A stretch of DNA of 64,000 nt from an uncultured Arthrobacter sp. (GCF_947495145.1 NZ_CANLXP010000002.1:1-64000), one strand, 5' to 3'. Counted from the stretch's first letter, positions 1 to 10,610 are shown. Numbers and translations: made by a program. The notes: generated from the sequence alone by a model not told the origin.

Positions 1-223
1 AACACAAACCCCCCGGAAAAAGAAGGATCCATGCTGCACAAAATTCGAAACCAGCCAAAAAACCAGCCACCACACACGGAGGTGTGTAAATGACCAGCAA
101 ATCAACCAATCAAAAAACAATCGGTATCAACAAACATGGCACACTATTGAGTTCTCAAACAACAGAAGCAATTCACATACTCTGTAAATTTTCTATTTAC
201 ATTTCCGTGCTGCGGTGTTACTA
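1..223 (-). promoter_or_regulatory. rRNA operon leader with antitermination-like motif and small hairpin
   Basis: This A/T-rich stretch, reading leftwards from the rRNA promoter, contains GTTTGAGAACTCAATAGTG (minus, about 142-160), a motif that recurs in actinobacterial rRNA leaders and 16S-23S spacers and is linked to antitermination or processing. Further on is a perfect hairpin ACACAC-CTCC-GTGTGT (72-87) and a repeated TGGCTGGTTT near 47-70. No 16S sequence is reached by position 1, so the gene itself is not in the window. No coding sequence is supported in 1-462. Confidence 0.65.
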
Positions 224-253
224 AATCTATTTCATCCGAATTGTTTCTGTCAA
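224..253 (-). promoter_or_regulatory. Strong sigma-70-type promoter for an rRNA operon reading off the left edge
   Basis: On the minus strand a perfect TTGACA (248-253) is followed after 18 bp by TAGATT (224-229), which fits the actinobacterial TAnnnT -10. It lies downstream of tyrS and upstream of a leader motif typical of rRNA operons, so it most likely drives a 16S-23S-5S operon outside the window. Hexamers and spacing are seen directly; the rRNA target is inferred. Confidence 0.75.
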
Positions 254-433
254 ATCGGCTTATTTGCCGAAATTCGACCGAATCAATTCGATTCCGCCCA
301 CCACAAACTGCCTGGCTTTGGGCTTTTGCGCTCAGCGCACGCCCGAACCATTCGGTTTTAGGAGGGGGTTTGTCACCACTCAGCGGCGGCGACTCAGAAA
401 ACATTACACGGCCTTTCGGCCCCTTGCAAATCG

Positions 434-448
434 CCTTCTGACGGGCCG
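434..448 (-). terminator. Short GC hairpin just after tyrS, possible weak terminator
   Basis: A perfect 6-bp stem GGCCGG/CCGGCC with a 3-nt loop lies 15 nt after the tyrS stop on the minus strand, with a second small GGCC hairpin near 410-421. No T-run follows either one. Termination here is plausible because a new strong promoter starts about 180 bp further on, but the evidence is weak. Confidence 0.3.
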
Positions 449-462
449 GAAACCGGCCGGAA

Positions 463-1785
463 CTAGCTGACTTCGACGGTTGCGAGTGTCCGCTTTCCGC
501 GACGGAGCAGCAGGAACCGACCATGCAATAGCTGCTGCGGACCGACGGTGGCGTCAGGATCGGACACCTTTTCGTTGTTCACGTAGGCACCGCCTTCAGC
601 GACGGTTCGGCGGGCTGCGGAATTGCTGGGAGACAGCCCGCTGCTCACGAGGAGATCGATGATGCCAAGCTCGCCGCCGTCGACCTTTGCGGTTGGCAGC
701 TCAGCGGTGGCAGCGCGAAGAGTGACCTCGTCCAGCTCGGTCAGGTCACCCTGCCCGAACAGCGCGGCTGAGGCTGCGATCACCTTTTCCGTTGCGTCGA
801 CGCCGTGAACCAGTGAGGTGACGTCGAAGGCCAGTGCACGCTGCGCCTCGCGGAGGTGCGGCCGGCTCTCGACCGATTCAGCCAACCGGTCAATCTCGGC
901 GCGGCCCCTGAAGGTGAATACTTTCAAGCGATCGATCACATCCGCGTCGGAGGTGTTCAGCCAAAACTGGTACATGGCGTACGGCGTGGTCATGCTGGAA
1001 TCCAGCCAGACGGCGTTGCCCTCGCTCTTACCGAACTTGGTGCCGTCGGAGTTTGTGATCAACGGGGTACCGATGGCGTGAACGCTCTTGCCCTCGACCT
1101 TTCGGATCAGTTCCGTGCCGCTGGTCAGGTTGCCCCACTGATCGGATCCCCCGGTCTGCAGCACGCACTGATGGTCGCGGAAGAGGTGCAGGTAGTCCAT
1201 GCCCTGCAGCACCTGGTAACTGAACTCTGCGTAGCTGATTCCTTCGTCGGAATTAAGGCGCTTGGCAACGGTTTCCTTCTTGACCATGGTGCCGACACGG
1301 AAGTGCTTGCCGACGTCGCGCAGGAAATCGATGGCGCTCATCGGCGCCGTCCAGTCCAGATTGTTGACCATTCGCGCCGCGTTGTCGCCCTCGAAGCTCA
1401 GGAACCGCTGCACCTGTCCCTGAAGGTAACCGACCCACTCGGCAACGGTTTCCTTGGTGTTCATCGTGCGCTCAGCGGACGGCCGGGGATCGCCCACCAA
1501 CCCCGTGGATCCACCAACCAGGCCGATCGGCCTGTGACCGGCAAGCTGGAGCCGGCGCATTGTCAGCAACTGCACCAGGTTGCCCAGATGCAGGCTTGGT
1601 GCTGTCGGATCGAAGCCGCAGTAGTACGTGATCGGAGCACCGGCGAGCAGCTTCTCCAGCTCCGCCTCATCAGTGGAGACGTGAATCAGACCGCGCCATT
1701 TCAGCTCCTGCCAGAGATTCTCGAAGGAGGTGTCGTTCTGCTGCTGGTTCACGGCTGGATGCGCCGCTTCGGTAGGTTGTTGCAC
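463..1785 (-). CDS. tyrS: Tyrosyl-tRNA synthetase
   Basis: Charges tRNA-Tyr with tyrosine in the cytoplasm. The 440-residue product has the full class I layout: the HIGH-like HLGN motif at residues 66-69, the tyrosine-pocket signature GGSDQWGN at 212-219, the KMSKS-like KFGKS at 250-254 and a C-terminal S4 RNA-binding domain from about residue 372. The start is GTG, 12 bp after the helD stop; an in-frame GTG at codon 12 is an alternative, since the first dozen residues look dispensable. tyrS is last in a minus-strand run mpg-helD-tyrS and is followed by an rRNA promoter, a common arrangement in Arthrobacter relatives. Nothing suggests damage. Confidence 0.96.
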   Translation of the reverse strand: MQQPTEAAHPAVNQQQNDTSFENLWQELKWRGLIHVSTDEAELEKLLAGAPITYYCGFDPTAPSLHLGNLVQLLTMRRLQLAGHRPIGLVGGSTGLVGDPRPSAERTMNTKETVAEWVGYLQGQVQRFLSFEGDNAARMVNNLDWTAPMSAIDFLRDVGKHFRVGTMVKKETVAKRLNSDEGISYAEFSYQVLQGMDYLHLFRDHQCVLQTGGSDQWGNLTSGTELIRKVEGKSVHAIGTPLITNSDGTKFGKSEGNAVWLDSSMTTPYAMYQFWLNTSDADVIDRLKVFTFRGRAEIDRLAESVESRPHLREAQRALAFDVTSLVHGVDATEKVIAASAALFGQGDLTELDEVTLRAATAELPTAKVDGGELGIIDLLVSSGLSPSNSAARRTVAEGGAYVNNEKVSDPDATVGPQQLLHGRFLLLRRGKRTLATVEVS

Positions 1786-1797
1786 TGGTTCAAAATA

Positions 1798-4050
1798 TCA
1801 GCCCTCAATGCCCTCCGGAATTTCACCCGTCGAGATGAGGCGAAGGCGCTGGGTGGGACGTGTCATTGCGACATACAGATCCCCTACCCGGACTGCCTCC
1901 TGTTTCAGCATCTCGGCCGGCTCGAGCACCACCACGCCGTCGAATTCCAGGCCCTTGGCCTCCCTTGGCGTAGTGACCACGATGTCCTGGCCCAGCCCGC
2001 CGGCTCCGCGGCCGACCCGGTTGCCGTAGACCGATGTTACGGCTGCGCGTACCTGCTCGACGATGCGCGCAGGTGCGATGACGGCAAGGAGGCCGTCTGC
2101 TATTGCTTCGAGTTCCTCCGGCAGCGCCGACAGGAGAGCCGGCTCAAGCTCGGTAACCCGGTCGATCACCGGATCCCACCGCCCCTCACGCACCGCCTTG
2201 GGAGCAGAGACCACGAGGCCGGCCGCGTTGGCCATCCTTACCGCGGCCTCGGCAATCTGGGCGGGCGTGCGGTAGTTGACGGTCAGCTCCTCAAGCTGCC
2301 ACCGGTTCCCGACGAACGGCTCCAGGGCCTGCTGCCAGGAGTGGGAGCCGGCAATTGAACTGGTTTGGGCAATGTCACCCACGATCGTGAAGGACTTGAG
2401 GGGGCACTTCCGCATGAGCAGCCTCCACTGCATCGGCGAAAGCTCCTGCGCCTCATCGACCACGATGTGCCCGTACGCCCAGGTGCGGTCACCGGACGCA
2501 CGCTCTGCGGCCGTCATCCGCGATTCGGACACCGTATTGTGCTCGGCGAGGGCCTCGGCACTGAGCATCCCGTTGATGCCGGCGTCTTCCAGTGTGCCGC
2601 TGACGTTCTCGAGTGCGCGTTCAGCGTTGGCGAGGTCCCGGCGTCGTTCCTGTTCCCGCTCCGCAGCGTTGCGTCCCGCGGACGCGTCAAGCTCACCGAG
2701 CAGTTCCGCAGCCTCATCGAGCAGCGGGACATCTGCCTCCGTCCAGGGGGCGTCTTCCGTGCGGTACAGCAGTTGCCGCTGAGCATCACTGAGGTGCGGT
2801 GCGGCTGCTTCCAGCTGCGCCGGCTTGGCAAAGAGGTCGCGCAGCAGCTTCTCGGGCGTCATGGGCATCCATGCAAGATTGAGTGCAATCCGAACATCCC
2901 GCGAGGTCCGTACGTCCTCAGCGAGGTAGGAGCGGTCAGCCGTGTTTCCGGCGCCCGACGATTCTTCGAGCTGCTCGGTCAACTGTTCGGTGAGTTCGCG
3001 CAGCATGATTTTCACGAAGGTGGTTCGAGCCTCGTTATGCGGTTTGCCGGTCGCGCGGGCGCGATCACGCGCGCGGCGCACTTGCCGCGGCGTCAGGACC
3101 AGGATGGTGCCCTCGACGTTGAGCTTCCGGTTCTCGGCCGGTAGGCGCTGGCGGTTGGCGACCGCCTGCTTTACGACGTCCGCCATGTTCAGCCTGCCCT
3201 TGAGCTCGGCCGCCTCTTCGGAAGATTCCTGGACAGTTTGGATACCCGGCATCAGGCTGCCGATACTCGCCATCACAACTCCGGTTTCACCCAGCGAGGG
3301 CAGCACGCGCTCGATGTATTTCATGAAGGCGTTGGTGGGACCGACGAGCAGCACGCCCGCCGACTTCAGCCGCTCCCGGTGCGTGTAGAGGAGGTAGGCG
3401 GCACGGTGCAGTGCAACGGCGGTCTTGCCGGTTCCCGGACCGCCCTGAACGACGACGGCGCCCGGCAGCGGCGCGCGGATGATGCGGTCCTGCTCGGACT
3501 GGATGGTGCCCACAATGTCGGACATCTGGCCGGTGCGCCGGGAATTGAGTGCCGCCAGCAGTGCGCCCTCCCCCTGGAGGGAGTCGGCTTCGGTCAGCAT
3601 GGACGCGTCCAGCACATCGTCCTCGACGGCCGCAACATCGCGCCTGGAGAGGATCAGGTGGCGACGGCGCCGAACACCCATCCGTTCGAATGCGGTGGCC
3701 TGGTAGAAGGTGCCGGCTTCAGGCGCCCGCCAGTCCACCATGAGCTGCTGCAGATCCTCGGAGGAAAGGCCGATACGGCCGATGTAACGTTCCTCGCCGC
3801 TATCGAGGTCCAGGCGCCCGAAGACCAGCCGGTCGTCCACCGCGTTCAACTGCGCGAGGCGATCCTCGTACATGGTGGCGAATGCATCGCGCTCGGACCG
3901 GTTCTGATGCGAGCCGGCGGATATGGTCCGGCGCACCTGATCGAGCTGGCGCTGCTTTTCGGCGCGCAACTCATCAAGCCGCTGGTACAGGCCGGCCACA
4001 TAGCGGCGCTCGTGTTCCAGCTCGTTCCGTGCTACTGACATTTCAGGCAT
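1798..4050 (-). CDS. helD: HelD-like RNA-polymerase-associated UvrD-family ATPase
   Basis: Superfamily 1 helicase-like protein of 750 residues. It has a basic coiled-coil N-terminus (about 8-45), Walker A GGPGTGKT at 203-210, a DEAQ Walker B at 532-535, motif III GDIAQ at 558-562, motif IV NYRTP at 592-596 and C-terminal motifs ending in YVAMTRPTQRL. HelD proteins bind RNA polymerase and use ATP to free stalled or inactive enzyme from DNA; the N-terminal arm enters the secondary channel. Family membership rests on this architecture. The start at 4050 is chosen because GAGAGG lies about 8 nt upstream; the open frame runs a further 114 codons upstream, but that part overlaps mpg and is low-complexity. 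It begins 34 bp after the mpg stop. Confidence 0.85.
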   Translation of the reverse strand: MPEMSVARNELEHERRYVAGLYQRLDELRAEKQRQLDQVRRTISAGSHQNRSERDAFATMYEDRLAQLNAVDDRLVFGRLDLDSGEERYIGRIGLSSEDLQQLMVDWRAPEAGTFYQATAFERMGVRRRRHLILSRRDVAAVEDDVLDASMLTEADSLQGEGALLAALNSRRTGQMSDIVGTIQSEQDRIIRAPLPGAVVVQGGPGTGKTAVALHRAAYLLYTHRERLKSAGVLLVGPTNAFMKYIERVLPSLGETGVVMASIGSLMPGIQTVQESSEEAAELKGRLNMADVVKQAVANRQRLPAENRKLNVEGTILVLTPRQVRRARDRARATGKPHNEARTTFVKIMLRELTEQLTEQLEESSGAGNTADRSYLAEDVRTSRDVRIALNLAWMPMTPEKLLRDLFAKPAQLEAAAPHLSDAQRQLLYRTEDAPWTEADVPLLDEAAELLGELDASAGRNAAEREQERRRDLANAERALENVSGTLEDAGINGMLSAEALAEHNTVSESRMTAAERASGDRTWAYGHIVVDEAQELSPMQWRLLMRKCPLKSFTIVGDIAQTSSIAGSHSWQQALEPFVGNRWQLEELTVNYRTPAQIAEAAVRMANAAGLVVSAPKAVREGRWDPVIDRVTELEPALLSALPEELEAIADGLLAVIAPARIVEQVRAAVTSVYGNRVGRGAGGLGQDIVVTTPREAKGLEFDGVVVLEPAEMLKQEAVRVGDLYVAMTRPTQRLRLISTGEIPEGIEG

Positions 4051-4084
4051 ACGCGTTCCCTCTCGCCAAGGCGGACCGTCAATT

Positions 4085-4798
4085 CTATCCCGCTTCAGTG
4101 CGAATTTCCGCAGCGCTTGCTGATTTCGCTGGTACTTCACTACTGGCGGTACTGCTTGCCGGATCGGCTGCACGTCGTGCGCCGCGCGGCTTGGCGGCCG
4201 GCCGGTACACCGAGACGCTGGGTTCACCGGCCAGCCAGTAGCGCCAGGGGTAGGCGCTGGACCCGCCAGGCCCGCTGACCCCGACGCGCGGGCCGGTCTG
4301 CAGACGCAGAGGGTCGGCAGGATGTTCGGGAAGCACGAGGCGCAGCCGATCTGAGAACACGTCGGTTCCGTCCAGCTGCCGATCGATGCCAAGGGCCTGC
4401 GCCAACCGCGCGGGGCCGCGCGCCAGGTCCCGGTCCAGTCGCGGATTGTTCCGACGGTTCCGGGCTGCGTCCAGCCCCGCGATGATCTCCCCTGCCCTCA
4501 GCAGCAGTCCTGTGGCATTGCCCGGTGTACCGCAGACCACATTGGCGCAGTAGTGCATCCCATAGGTGAAGTACACATACAGATGACCAGCCTCACCGAA
4601 CATCGTTGCGTTCCGGGCGGTCTGTCCGCGAAAGGCGTGCGAGCCGGGATCTTCGGCGCCCATGTACGCTTCCACCTCGGTGATGCGTACCGTGACCGGC
4701 TGCTCGCCGTCGTCGTGCGTCAGCCGCGCGCCGAGCAGGAGAGGCGCAACCTCAATAGCCGGGTGCGCAAGCCGGGTGCGCTGCAGTGCTGGATCCAC
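4085..4798 (-). CDS. mpg: DNA-3-methyladenine glycosylase (AAG/MPG family)
   Basis: Excises alkylated purines from DNA to begin base-excision repair. The 237-residue protein carries the family core: EVEAYMGAEDPGSHA (41-55, containing the catalytic glutamate region), the FRGQTARNATMF stretch after it and YVYFTYGMHYC (74-84). The last ~35 residues are Ala/Ser/Arg-rich and probably disordered. The start is GTG; a TACGGT -10 (4806-4811) ends 7 nt before it, suggesting a leaderless mRNA. It is divergent from the Ada-AlkA/Ogt pair, which strengthens the repair assignment. Confidence 0.93.
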   Translation of the reverse strand: MDPALQRTRLAHPAIEVAPLLLGARLTHDDGEQPVTVRITEVEAYMGAEDPGSHAFRGQTARNATMFGEAGHLYVYFTYGMHYCANVVCGTPGNATGLLLRAGEIIAGLDAARNRRNNPRLDRDLARGPARLAQALGIDRQLDGTDVFSDRLRLVLPEHPADPLRLQTGPRVGVSGPGGSSAYPWRYWLAGEPSVSVYRPAAKPRGARRAADPASSTASSEVPAKSASAAEIRTEAG

Positions 4799-4890
4799 GA
4801 AAAGACCGTATCAAGACACACGGCCGCGCCCGGTACGGCCATGTCCGATTTCCGCTAGCAGCACACCTGTGCGCCTGCGAGGATGGACCC

Positions 4891-6402
4891 ATGGACTTTT
4901 GGCAGCGGTACCGGGCGATTGAGTCGCGGGACACCCGGTTCGACGGTCAATTCGTCACCGCGGTTGCAACGACGAAAATCTACTGCCGGCCGTCCTGCCC
5001 CGCCCGAACCCCCAAACCGGCTAACGTCACCTTCTATCCCACCTCCGCGGCGGCGCACGAGGCAGGTTACCGGGCCTGCAAGCGTTGCCTACCGGAAGCT
5101 GTGCCGGGCACCCCCGCCTGGAACTTGCGCTCGGACACCGCAGCCCGTGCGATGAGACTGATTTCCGACGGCGAAATCGACCGAAGCGGCGTTCCGGGGC
5201 TTGCGCTTCGGCTCGGCTATTCAACCCGCCAACTCGGGCGGATCCTTTCCTCCGAGCTGGGCGCCGGTCCGCTCGCCCTGGCACGTGCCTCCCGTGCGCA
5301 AACGGCCCGAACGCTGCTCACGGCCACCGACATGCCATCCGCGGATGTCGCCTTTGCCTCCGGTTTCAACAGCATTCGACAGTTTAACGAGACTATCCAG
5401 GAGGTCTATGACCTCTCCCCCTCACAGCTGCGGCACCGGAGCCGTACCATCTCCCACGCGTCCACATCTGCCGGTTCCCCCACGTCCCTGAGCCTGACGC
5501 TGCCCGCACGCACTCCGTACGACGACGGCGTCTTCGCCTTCCTGCGTGCACGCGCCGTTGAAGGAACCGAGCACGCAGATGCTGCCAGCTATGCCCGAGT
5601 GCTTCGCTTGCCCGGTGGGGAGGGCTGGTTCTGTGCGGAACCGGGAAATTTGGGACTGAATGTAGCCGTGATCGTCGAGCAGCTGAAGGACCTGCCTGTG
5701 CTGTTGTCCAGGATCCGCCGGCTGTTCGATCTCGACGCCGATCCCACGGCCATCGATGATGTTCTTCTCGAGGATCCGGCGCTGAGAGAACGGGTACTGC
5801 GGTATCCGGGGATCCGACTGCCGGGAGCCGTGGATCCACAGGAGATTCTGATCCGCGCGATGATCGGCCAACAGATCACGGTCGCTGCTGCAACGGGCAT
5901 CCTGAAGACCCTGAGCATCCTTGGCGAACCGTCGAAGCTCGGCCGTCCCGGGCACACCCGGTTGTTCCCCACCGCCGCGGCACTCGCACAGAACGCGGCT
6001 CCGCTGTTGAAGGGACCGGCGCGCCGTCGGACCAGCCTGCTGGGCGCTGCGGCTGCCCTCGCTGACGGAAGCCTGACGATCGGGGTCGCGGATACGGCCG
6101 ATGAGTTGGCGGAGAAGCTGCTGCCGCTGCCTGGGATCGGTCCATGGACTGTCCGCTACTCCGCGATGCGGATCCTCGGGGCAACAGATATTCATTTCGA
6201 CAACGACGCTGCAGTGCGGTCCGGTTTCACCCGGCTGCTCGGACGCGCCGCGGATGCCCGAACCGCAGCAGCGTGGTTTGGACAATTCAGCCCCTGGCGT
6301 TCCTACGCCACCATGCACCTCTGGCGGCTCGCCGCCGAAAAGTCGCCGGCATCTCCGTCCGCCGCAGCGACCGACTTCAAGAGAAAGGCCCTGGTTTCAT
6401 GA
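4891..6402 (+). CDS. alkA: Ada methyl-acceptor/regulator fused to AlkA-type DNA glycosylase
   Basis: A 503-residue two-function repair protein. Residues 1-70 form the Ada zinc-binding module with four cysteines (32, 36, 63, 66), used elsewhere to accept methyl groups from phosphotriesters. Residues about 85-185 look like an AraC-type helix-turn-helix. The rest is AlkA: an N-terminal domain and a HhH-GPD domain with LPGIGPWT followed by the IHFDNDAA segment that supplies the catalytic Asp. The start at 4891 follows a GAGGA ribosome site; the open frame begins earlier but there overlaps mpg. The stop overlaps the start of ogt (ATGA), so the two are co-translated. Such Ada-AlkA fusions are known in actinobacteria; self-induction by methylated Ada is expected but not shown here. 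Confidence 0.92.
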   Translation: MDFWQRYRAIESRDTRFDGQFVTAVATTKIYCRPSCPARTPKPANVTFYPTSAAAHEAGYRACKRCLPEAVPGTPAWNLRSDTAARAMRLISDGEIDRSGVPGLALRLGYSTRQLGRILSSELGAGPLALARASRAQTARTLLTATDMPSADVAFASGFNSIRQFNETIQEVYDLSPSQLRHRSRTISHASTSAGSPTSLSLTLPARTPYDDGVFAFLRARAVEGTEHADAASYARVLRLPGGEGWFCAEPGNLGLNVAVIVEQLKDLPVLLSRIRRLFDLDADPTAIDDVLLEDPALRERVLRYPGIRLPGAVDPQEILIRAMIGQQITVAAATGILKTLSILGEPSKLGRPGHTRLFPTAAALAQNAAPLLKGPARRRTSLLGAAAALADGSLTIGVADTADELAEKLLPLPGIGPWTVRYSAMRILGATDIHFDNDAAVRSGFTRLLGRAADARTAAAWFGQFSPWRSYATMHLWRLAAEKSPASPSAAATDFKRKALVS

Positions 6403-6929
6403 CAACCCAGACCACAACAGTTCCCACGCCCGACGGGCCGTTCACGGTGGTGGAACGGGACGGAGCGGTCCTCGCCTCCGGCTGGACCGCTGAACTTTCC
6501 GAGCTGACCGGCCAGATTCACCCGACGCTCAGGACGGAGGCTGTCCAGTTAGTATCGAGCCTTGCGTCCATCACGGACGCAGTATCTGCCTATTACGACG
6601 GCGACCTCGCCGCCATCGAGGCAGTCCCCGTGCATCAACTATCGGGGCCGTTCCGCAACCATGCCTGGGATGTGCTGCGCACAGTCGCCCCCGGCAGGCC
6701 CGTGACCTACTCGGAGTATGCCCGGCTGGCGGGCCGACCCGCCGCCATCCGCGCCGCTGCCGGAGCCTGCGCCTATAACGCGGCCGCGCTGTTCGTTCCG
6801 TGCCACCGGGTTATCCGCACGGATGGAAGCCTCGGTGGTTTCCGGTGGGGCCTTGACATCAAGACGAGCCTGCTCGCCCGCGAGAAAGCGGCAGGTCAGC
6901 CCGCCGAGCCGGTGACAGTTGCCCGGTAG
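6399..6929 (+). CDS. ogt: Methylated-DNA-[protein]-cysteine S-methyltransferase
   Basis: Suicide repair protein that moves alkyl groups from O6-alkylguanine to its own cysteine. The 176 residues include the hallmark VPCHRVI (active Cys135) and the C-terminal DGSLGGFRWG segment that helps hold the flipped base. The usual Asn-Pro before the active site is replaced by ACAYNAAALF, a modest variation. It begins inside the stop codon of the Ada-AlkA gene (ATGA overlap), so the products are made together. Its last 34 bp overlap the 3' end of the convergent SRPBCC gene. Confidence 0.94.
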   Translation: MTTQTTTVPTPDGPFTVVERDGAVLASGWTAELSELTGQIHPTLRTEAVQLVSSLASITDAVSAYYDGDLAAIEAVPVHQLSGPFRNHAWDVLRTVAPGRPVTYSEYARLAGRPAAIRAAAGACAYNAAALFVPCHRVIRTDGSLGGFRWGLDIKTSLLAREKAAGQPAEPVTVAR

Positions 6930-7762
6930 AAATCCTCGAGCGCGTGCAGCTTACGCATGCTGGTGTGCGGCTGGTCGCCGTCCACTGACACCGCCACGGC
7001 GTCAAGGTGGGCATGCCACCGGGCCATCAGCGCAGGAGCTTCCGCCGGATCCTCCACAACGTGGCGGACGGTCACCCGGGTGGTACCGCCGTCGGCGGTG
7101 AAGTCGGCTTCCGCCTGCTCGACCATCGGCTGTTGCTCAGGATCCGCAGTGAGGGCATCCTTCACGAGTTCCAGGGTGGAATTGAGGCGACGGTCGAAGT
7201 GGACCATGGGAACTCCGTCGTACGTTTCCACCCAGCCCATTGTGTTCGAGACGCCGAACTCCTCGGCGTAGGCGTCCCGCAGGGCCGCCCAATTCTCTGC
7301 CTGCACCGGTTCGCGGCCGGCGGCGACGTCGTCGAGCACGGAAAGAATCTGCTGCCACCCGGCGGCACCCTCGGTCAGAAAATCTGCCGTCTCCGACCGC
7401 GCCCGCAACTGCAGGAGTGCTCCGCCGTCGCTTTCCAGAACACGCCATTCGAGAATGGACTCGAGACCCAGGGCGTCATCCCAGGTGATCTGGAGACTGG
7501 TGGGCGGATTGAGTTGAAGCACGGTGCCTGTGCTGGCTCCACCACCCAGATCTAGGGAATATTCCTTACCCAGTTCCCACTCGCCGGTCAGTTCGCCGAG
7601 CCATAGCCGGACTTTTCCGGGGTCGGTCAACAGGTTCCAGATGTACGAGCGCGGGTAATCGAACTGCCGGTCGAAGGCGAGCACATAGCCGTCGCTCAAC
7701 CGTTCAATCCGGCCAAGCGGCACTACTGCCTGCGCAGCTGATTGTTCAACTTCCGACGTCAT
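6896..7762 (-). CDS. SRPBCC/AHSA1-like ligand-binding domain protein
   Basis: A 288-residue soluble protein whose first ~150 residues fit the activator-of-Hsp90-ATPase (AHSA1)-like START fold: YVLAFDRQFDYPRSYIWNLL, a WLGELTGEWELGKEY turn, the hydrophobic beta strand PTSLQITW, then a long C-terminal helix region with GWQQIL. The second half (about 160-288) is an extra region of unknown role. Members bind small hydrophobic ligands or act as toxin/antibiotic-binding proteins, but nothing here identifies a ligand. Start ATG at 7762. It stands alone between ogt and the arg operon, sharing 34 bp with ogt in antisense. Confidence 0.7.
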   Translation of the reverse strand: MTSEVEQSAAQAVVPLGRIERLSDGYVLAFDRQFDYPRSYIWNLLTDPGKVRLWLGELTGEWELGKEYSLDLGGGASTGTVLQLNPPTSLQITWDDALGLESILEWRVLESDGGALLQLRARSETADFLTEGAAGWQQILSVLDDVAAGREPVQAENWAALRDAYAEEFGVSNTMGWVETYDGVPMVHFDRRLNSTLELVKDALTADPEQQPMVEQAEADFTADGGTTRVTVRHVVEDPAEAPALMARWHAHLDAVAVSVDGDQPHTSMRKLHALEDFYRATVTGSAG

Positions 7763-7834
7763 GGCGTCTGCCTTCGATTCTCCGGTGGCGCGTGGGTGTC
7801 TCCCAACTTAGCGCAGTGCCGGAGCCCTGTTAAG

Positions 7835-7899
7835 GGGCGTGATCACGGATATCCTCGGGTCCGCAAGAAGTGGCTTGTCCCGAGAATATCCGTAACCCC
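7835..7899 (-). terminator. Long intergenic palindrome after argH, putative terminator
   Basis: A 15-bp inverted repeat, ACGGATATCCTCGGG (7845-7859) and CCCGAGAATATCCGT (7879-7893), has a single mismatch that is G-U in RNA, a 19-nt loop, and an outer AGGGG/CCCCT pairing. It directly follows the argH stop and precedes the SRPBCC gene start. No T-run follows, so it may be a U-less actinobacterial terminator, an RNA-stabilising end or a repeat element. Confidence 0.5.
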
Positions 7900-7910
7900 T
7901 CGCTGCGCTC

Positions 7911-9407
<1,497 letters not shown>

Positions 9408-10610
9408 CTAGCTTCCTGCCCGCTGGTCGCGGCCCGATGCCACTTTCGAGGACAGGCCGAAGATCTCGATGAAGCCGCGGGCCATCGACTGATCGAAGGT
9501 GTCCCCCGTGTCGTAGGTGGCGAGGTTGAAGTCGTAGAGGCCGACGTCGGACCGGCGTCCGGTTACGGTTGCCCGCCCGCCGTGCAGCTCCATTCGGACA
9601 TCTCCGGAGACGTAGCGCTGGGTGTCGTCGATGAAAGTTTCCAGCGAGCGCTTCAGCGGCGAGAACCACTGGCCGTCGTAGACCAGCTCGGTCCAGCGCT
9701 GGTCGACGGTCTTCTTGAACCGCGCCTGCTCGCGCTCGACTGTGACGTTCTCAAGTTCCCGGTGGGCGGTAATGAGGGCCATGGCGCCCGGGGCCTCGTA
9801 GATCTCGCGGCTCTTGATTCCCACCAGGCGGTCTTCGACGATGTCGATCCGGCCCACGCCCTGGGCACCGGCGCGGCGGTTCAGTTCCTCGATGGCCTGC
9901 AGCGGGGTGACGGTGTGCCCGTCGATCGCGACCGGAATGCCTTCCTTGAAGCTGATGACCACTTCATCCGGCGCCGGGGAGAATTCGGGCGAGTCGGTGT
10001 AGTCGTAGACGTCCTTGGTGGGACCGTTCCAGATGTCCTCGAGGAAACCGGTTTCGACGGCGCGTCCCCACACGTTCTGGTCGATTGAGAACGGGTTCTT
10101 CTTGGTGGTCTCGATGGGCAGGCCCTTCTCCTCGGCAAAGGCAATCGCCTTGTCGCGGGTGAGGGCGAGGTCGCGGACCGGAGCAATGCACTTCAGGTCC
10201 GGGCCGAGGGTCTGGATGCCCACCTCGAAGCGCACCTGGTCGTTGCCCTTGCCCGTGCAGCCGTGCGCCACCGTTGAGGCACCGAATTCGCGGGCGGCAG
10301 CGACGAGGTGCTTGACGATGACCGGCCGGGAGATAGCAGACACCAGCGGGTATGCATCCATGTACAGCGCATTGGCGCGCAGCGTGGGCATGCAGTACTC
10401 GTTGGCGAACTCGTCGCGGGCGTCAGCCACATAGGCTTCGACGGCGCCGCAGCCCAGCGCGCGCTGGCGGATGGTCTCGAGCGACTCGCCGCCCTGTCCG
10501 ACGTCGACGGCGACAGCCACCACTTCAGCTCCGGTTGCTTCGGCGATCCAGCCGATGGCCACCGATGTATCCAGTCCGCCTGAGTAGGCAAGGACAATGC
10601 GTTCAGTCAC
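9408..10610 (-). CDS. argG: Argininosuccinate synthase
   Basis: Joins citrulline and aspartate with ATP to give argininosuccinate. The 400-residue protein shows the N-type ATP pyrophosphatase P-loop AYSGGLDTS (8-16), the [18 protein letters not shown] segment and a C-terminal domain with the [16 protein letters not shown] signature. GTG start. The stop is 3 bp before the argH start and the gap to argR is 87 bp, so it sits within the arg operon. Length and motifs are normal. Confidence 0.97.
   Translation of the reverse strand: MTERIVLAYSGGLDTSVAIGWIAEATGAEVVAVAVDVGQGGESLETIRQRALGCGAVEAYVADARDEFANEYCMPTLRANALYMDAYPLVSAISRPVIVKHLVAAAREFGASTVAHGCTGKGNDQVRFEVGIQTLGPDLKCIAPVRDLALTRDKAIAFAEEKGLPIETTKKNPFSIDQNVWGRAVETGFLEDIWNGPTKDVYDYTDSPEFSPAPDEVVISFKEGIPVAIDGHTVTPLQAIEELNRRAGAQGVGRIDIVEDRLVGIKSREIYEAPGAMALITAHRELENVTVEREQARFKKTVDQRWTELVYDGQWFSPLKRSLETFIDDTQRYVSGDVRMELHGGRATVTGRRSDVGLYDFNLATYDTGDTFDQSMARGFIEIFGLSSKVASGRDQRAGS

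Noticed and set aside
144-524. 126-codon minus-strand frame in the rRNA leader
   Set aside because: It spans an rRNA promoter, leader motif and the end of tyrS, with no family similarity.
856-2358. 500-codon plus-strand frame opposite tyrS and helD
   Set aside because: It is antisense to two clearly real genes and has no recognisable family content; long antisense frames are common at high GC.
1798-4392. Long form of helD (864 codons)
   Set aside because: The extra N-terminus lies within mpg; a good ribosome site marks the shorter start.
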